This document shows, piece after piece, positions 56,599 through 57,672 of a stretch of DNA of 57,672 bases. A model generated the notes under the pieces. The model saw only the letters and a list, made by a program, of their open reading frames with translations, did not search any database and had not been told where the DNA came from. Source of the stretch: Gnetum montanum (taxonomy: Eukaryota; Streptophyta; Gnetopsida; Gnetales; Gnetaceae). Every line of letters begins with the position of its first letter. Position 1 is the stretch's first letter. The DNA lies in assembly GCA_015680685.1 (NCBI GenBank), contig MNCI01005332.1, forward strand, positions 284,797-342,468, read 5' to 3'. The position numbers and the translations under genes are program-made.

Positions 56599-57672
56599 TG
56601 ATGAATCATAAATTAGTTGCGTTGACTAGGCCCCATTGATGTATGATTTGATGCATTGATGTGGCCCCATTAACGCAATGTCTATTTTTGCTTATAAATA
56701 CATGCGCACTCATCATGTTTATGATAGTCTTTGCTTATAAATACTTGCTCACCCATGGTGTATACTCATCGTGATGAGTTTGTATCCAATTTTACTTACA
56801 TCCTCCATCAGGATGAACAAATGTGGTGGCGATACATGGAGGGAAATGTTGTCTTGCAACCTAATTGATCTATTCCCAAGATGCTACTTCAAACCTATAT
56901 AAAGTTGGACATCAAGGAGCTTCATAAAGAGTGTGTTATGGAAGATCATGACTTTTGGGACTACCATCCCATTGAGACACAATCTAAATGAGATTAACAA
57001 TAGGAGAAGCACTGCAAAGACATGAAGGGAAAACGGTTCACTAATCCCTTGTTCCTGCTAGATTAAAAGGATAATGATGAACCTCTTTTTGATGGTTCTC
57101 AACATGTAGACTCTCCACCTCTTAACTTTGGTGAAGGGTNGCACCTCTTAACTTTGGTGAAGGGTAGCCAAACCTAAATCCTAAATCAGTGGTTATAAAT
57201 CCGAGTTCTAGTAATAGTGAGTCCCTTGATCGTGGGAGTTCTAAGAAAGGAAGTCAAAGTGGAAACTCAGAAAAGCATAATGATGATCACTCTAAGGATT
57301 GTGGTTGTGACGAATGAAAGGGAAGTGGTAGACATCATGGTGATGGTAGTTCTCCTTCCTCTTCACCCTCTTCATTTGGTTAGCTTTCTCCTCTAAGTCT
57401 GAGTAGAATAGTAGATAGTGGAATAACAATGATAATCACAGAGACTTTCATGAATGAATGGATGGTAGAGGACATCACAAGTGTCATCGAGATTATGATG
57501 ATGAACCTCTACTAGCCACTCAAAATATGCTTAACATCATAGAGGCTATCAAAATTTCTACCAAGCATGTGAAAGATAGTTGAATCAAGAGGCTAGACAT
57601 GAACAATATCCCCAGATTTGTGGTGGAATATAACTTAGATCCTCAAATGCATTTACAAGCCTTTCATGATTC
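56599..57672 (+). mobile_element. Element D: LTR start and gag, plus strand, running off the window
   Basis: TGATGAATCATAAATTAG at 56599 is the LTR start of this family (compare 43605). Most of the LTR and the primer site are missing; TTGCTTATAAATAC occurs twice (about 56690 and 56732). From 56755 gag reads MVYTHRDEFVSNFTYILHQD and WWRYMEGNVVLQPN, then a stop, then further pieces to LDMNNIPRF and DPQMHLQAFHDS at the window end. It is the inverted counterpart of element C's gag. The N at 57140 interrupts a 24-bp repeat. Confidence 0.65.

Overview
This window reads as nuclear DNA of a seed plant with a large, repeat-choked genome, most probably a conifer or another gymnosperm (inference). It is AT-rich, carries no intact conventional gene, and is mostly decayed LTR retrotransposons nested in one another. 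The only host-gene sequence I recognise is broken: a terpene-synthase-like fragment fused to a 3-ketoacyl-CoA synthase (KCS) fragment, and a laccase 3' end whose last exon was tandemly duplicated. All family names come from reading translations and motifs by eye; no search was run.

Layout, left half. 1-3470 is the tail and 3' LTR of a long-LTR element (termini TGTTGGC...CCAACA, TATA box about 1.2 kb from the LTR end). 3950-5890 is a degenerate tandem array. 7315-15905 is a plus-strand Ty3/gypsy relic (tRNA-Met-type primer site, gag, protease, RT, RNase H, integrase). Its gag is split at 7987/11839 by a solo LTR of the long-LTR family, bounded by a 5-bp CCTTC duplication; that solo LTR carries the terpene synthase-KCS chimera upstream of its TATA box. 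16659-18506 is another LTR-like repeat with a 762-bp tandem duplication. 21146-25190 is a third long-LTR element with a nearly open gag-protease frame and no pol. 25690-26490 is an LTR fragment and 26496-27330 a fold-back element with long inverted ends.

Right half. A 4.4-kb unit is tandemly duplicated (27951-32394 and 32395-45680). Each copy holds retroelement debris, a solo LTR, tRNA-derived SINE-like sequences and a laccase last exon. The second copy was later split by an 8.8-kb minus-strand LTR element (32515-41310, duplication AGATG) that has gag and a long accessory reading region but no pol. The laccase pseudogene continues to 46640. From 47160 to the end lie three more relatives of that element: B (minus, gag-protease, LTR 52077-52843), C (minus, gag and RT; B abuts its RNase H) and D (plus, gag), with C and D head to head.

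The assembly has four single-N joins (8174, 26243, 37055, 57140), each next to sequence that occurs twice; at least the first looks like an unmerged contig overlap of about 400 bp. No working pathway or operon-like unit is present. The interest lies in the gene-fragment chimera inside an LTR, the gag-only elements and the layered insertion history.
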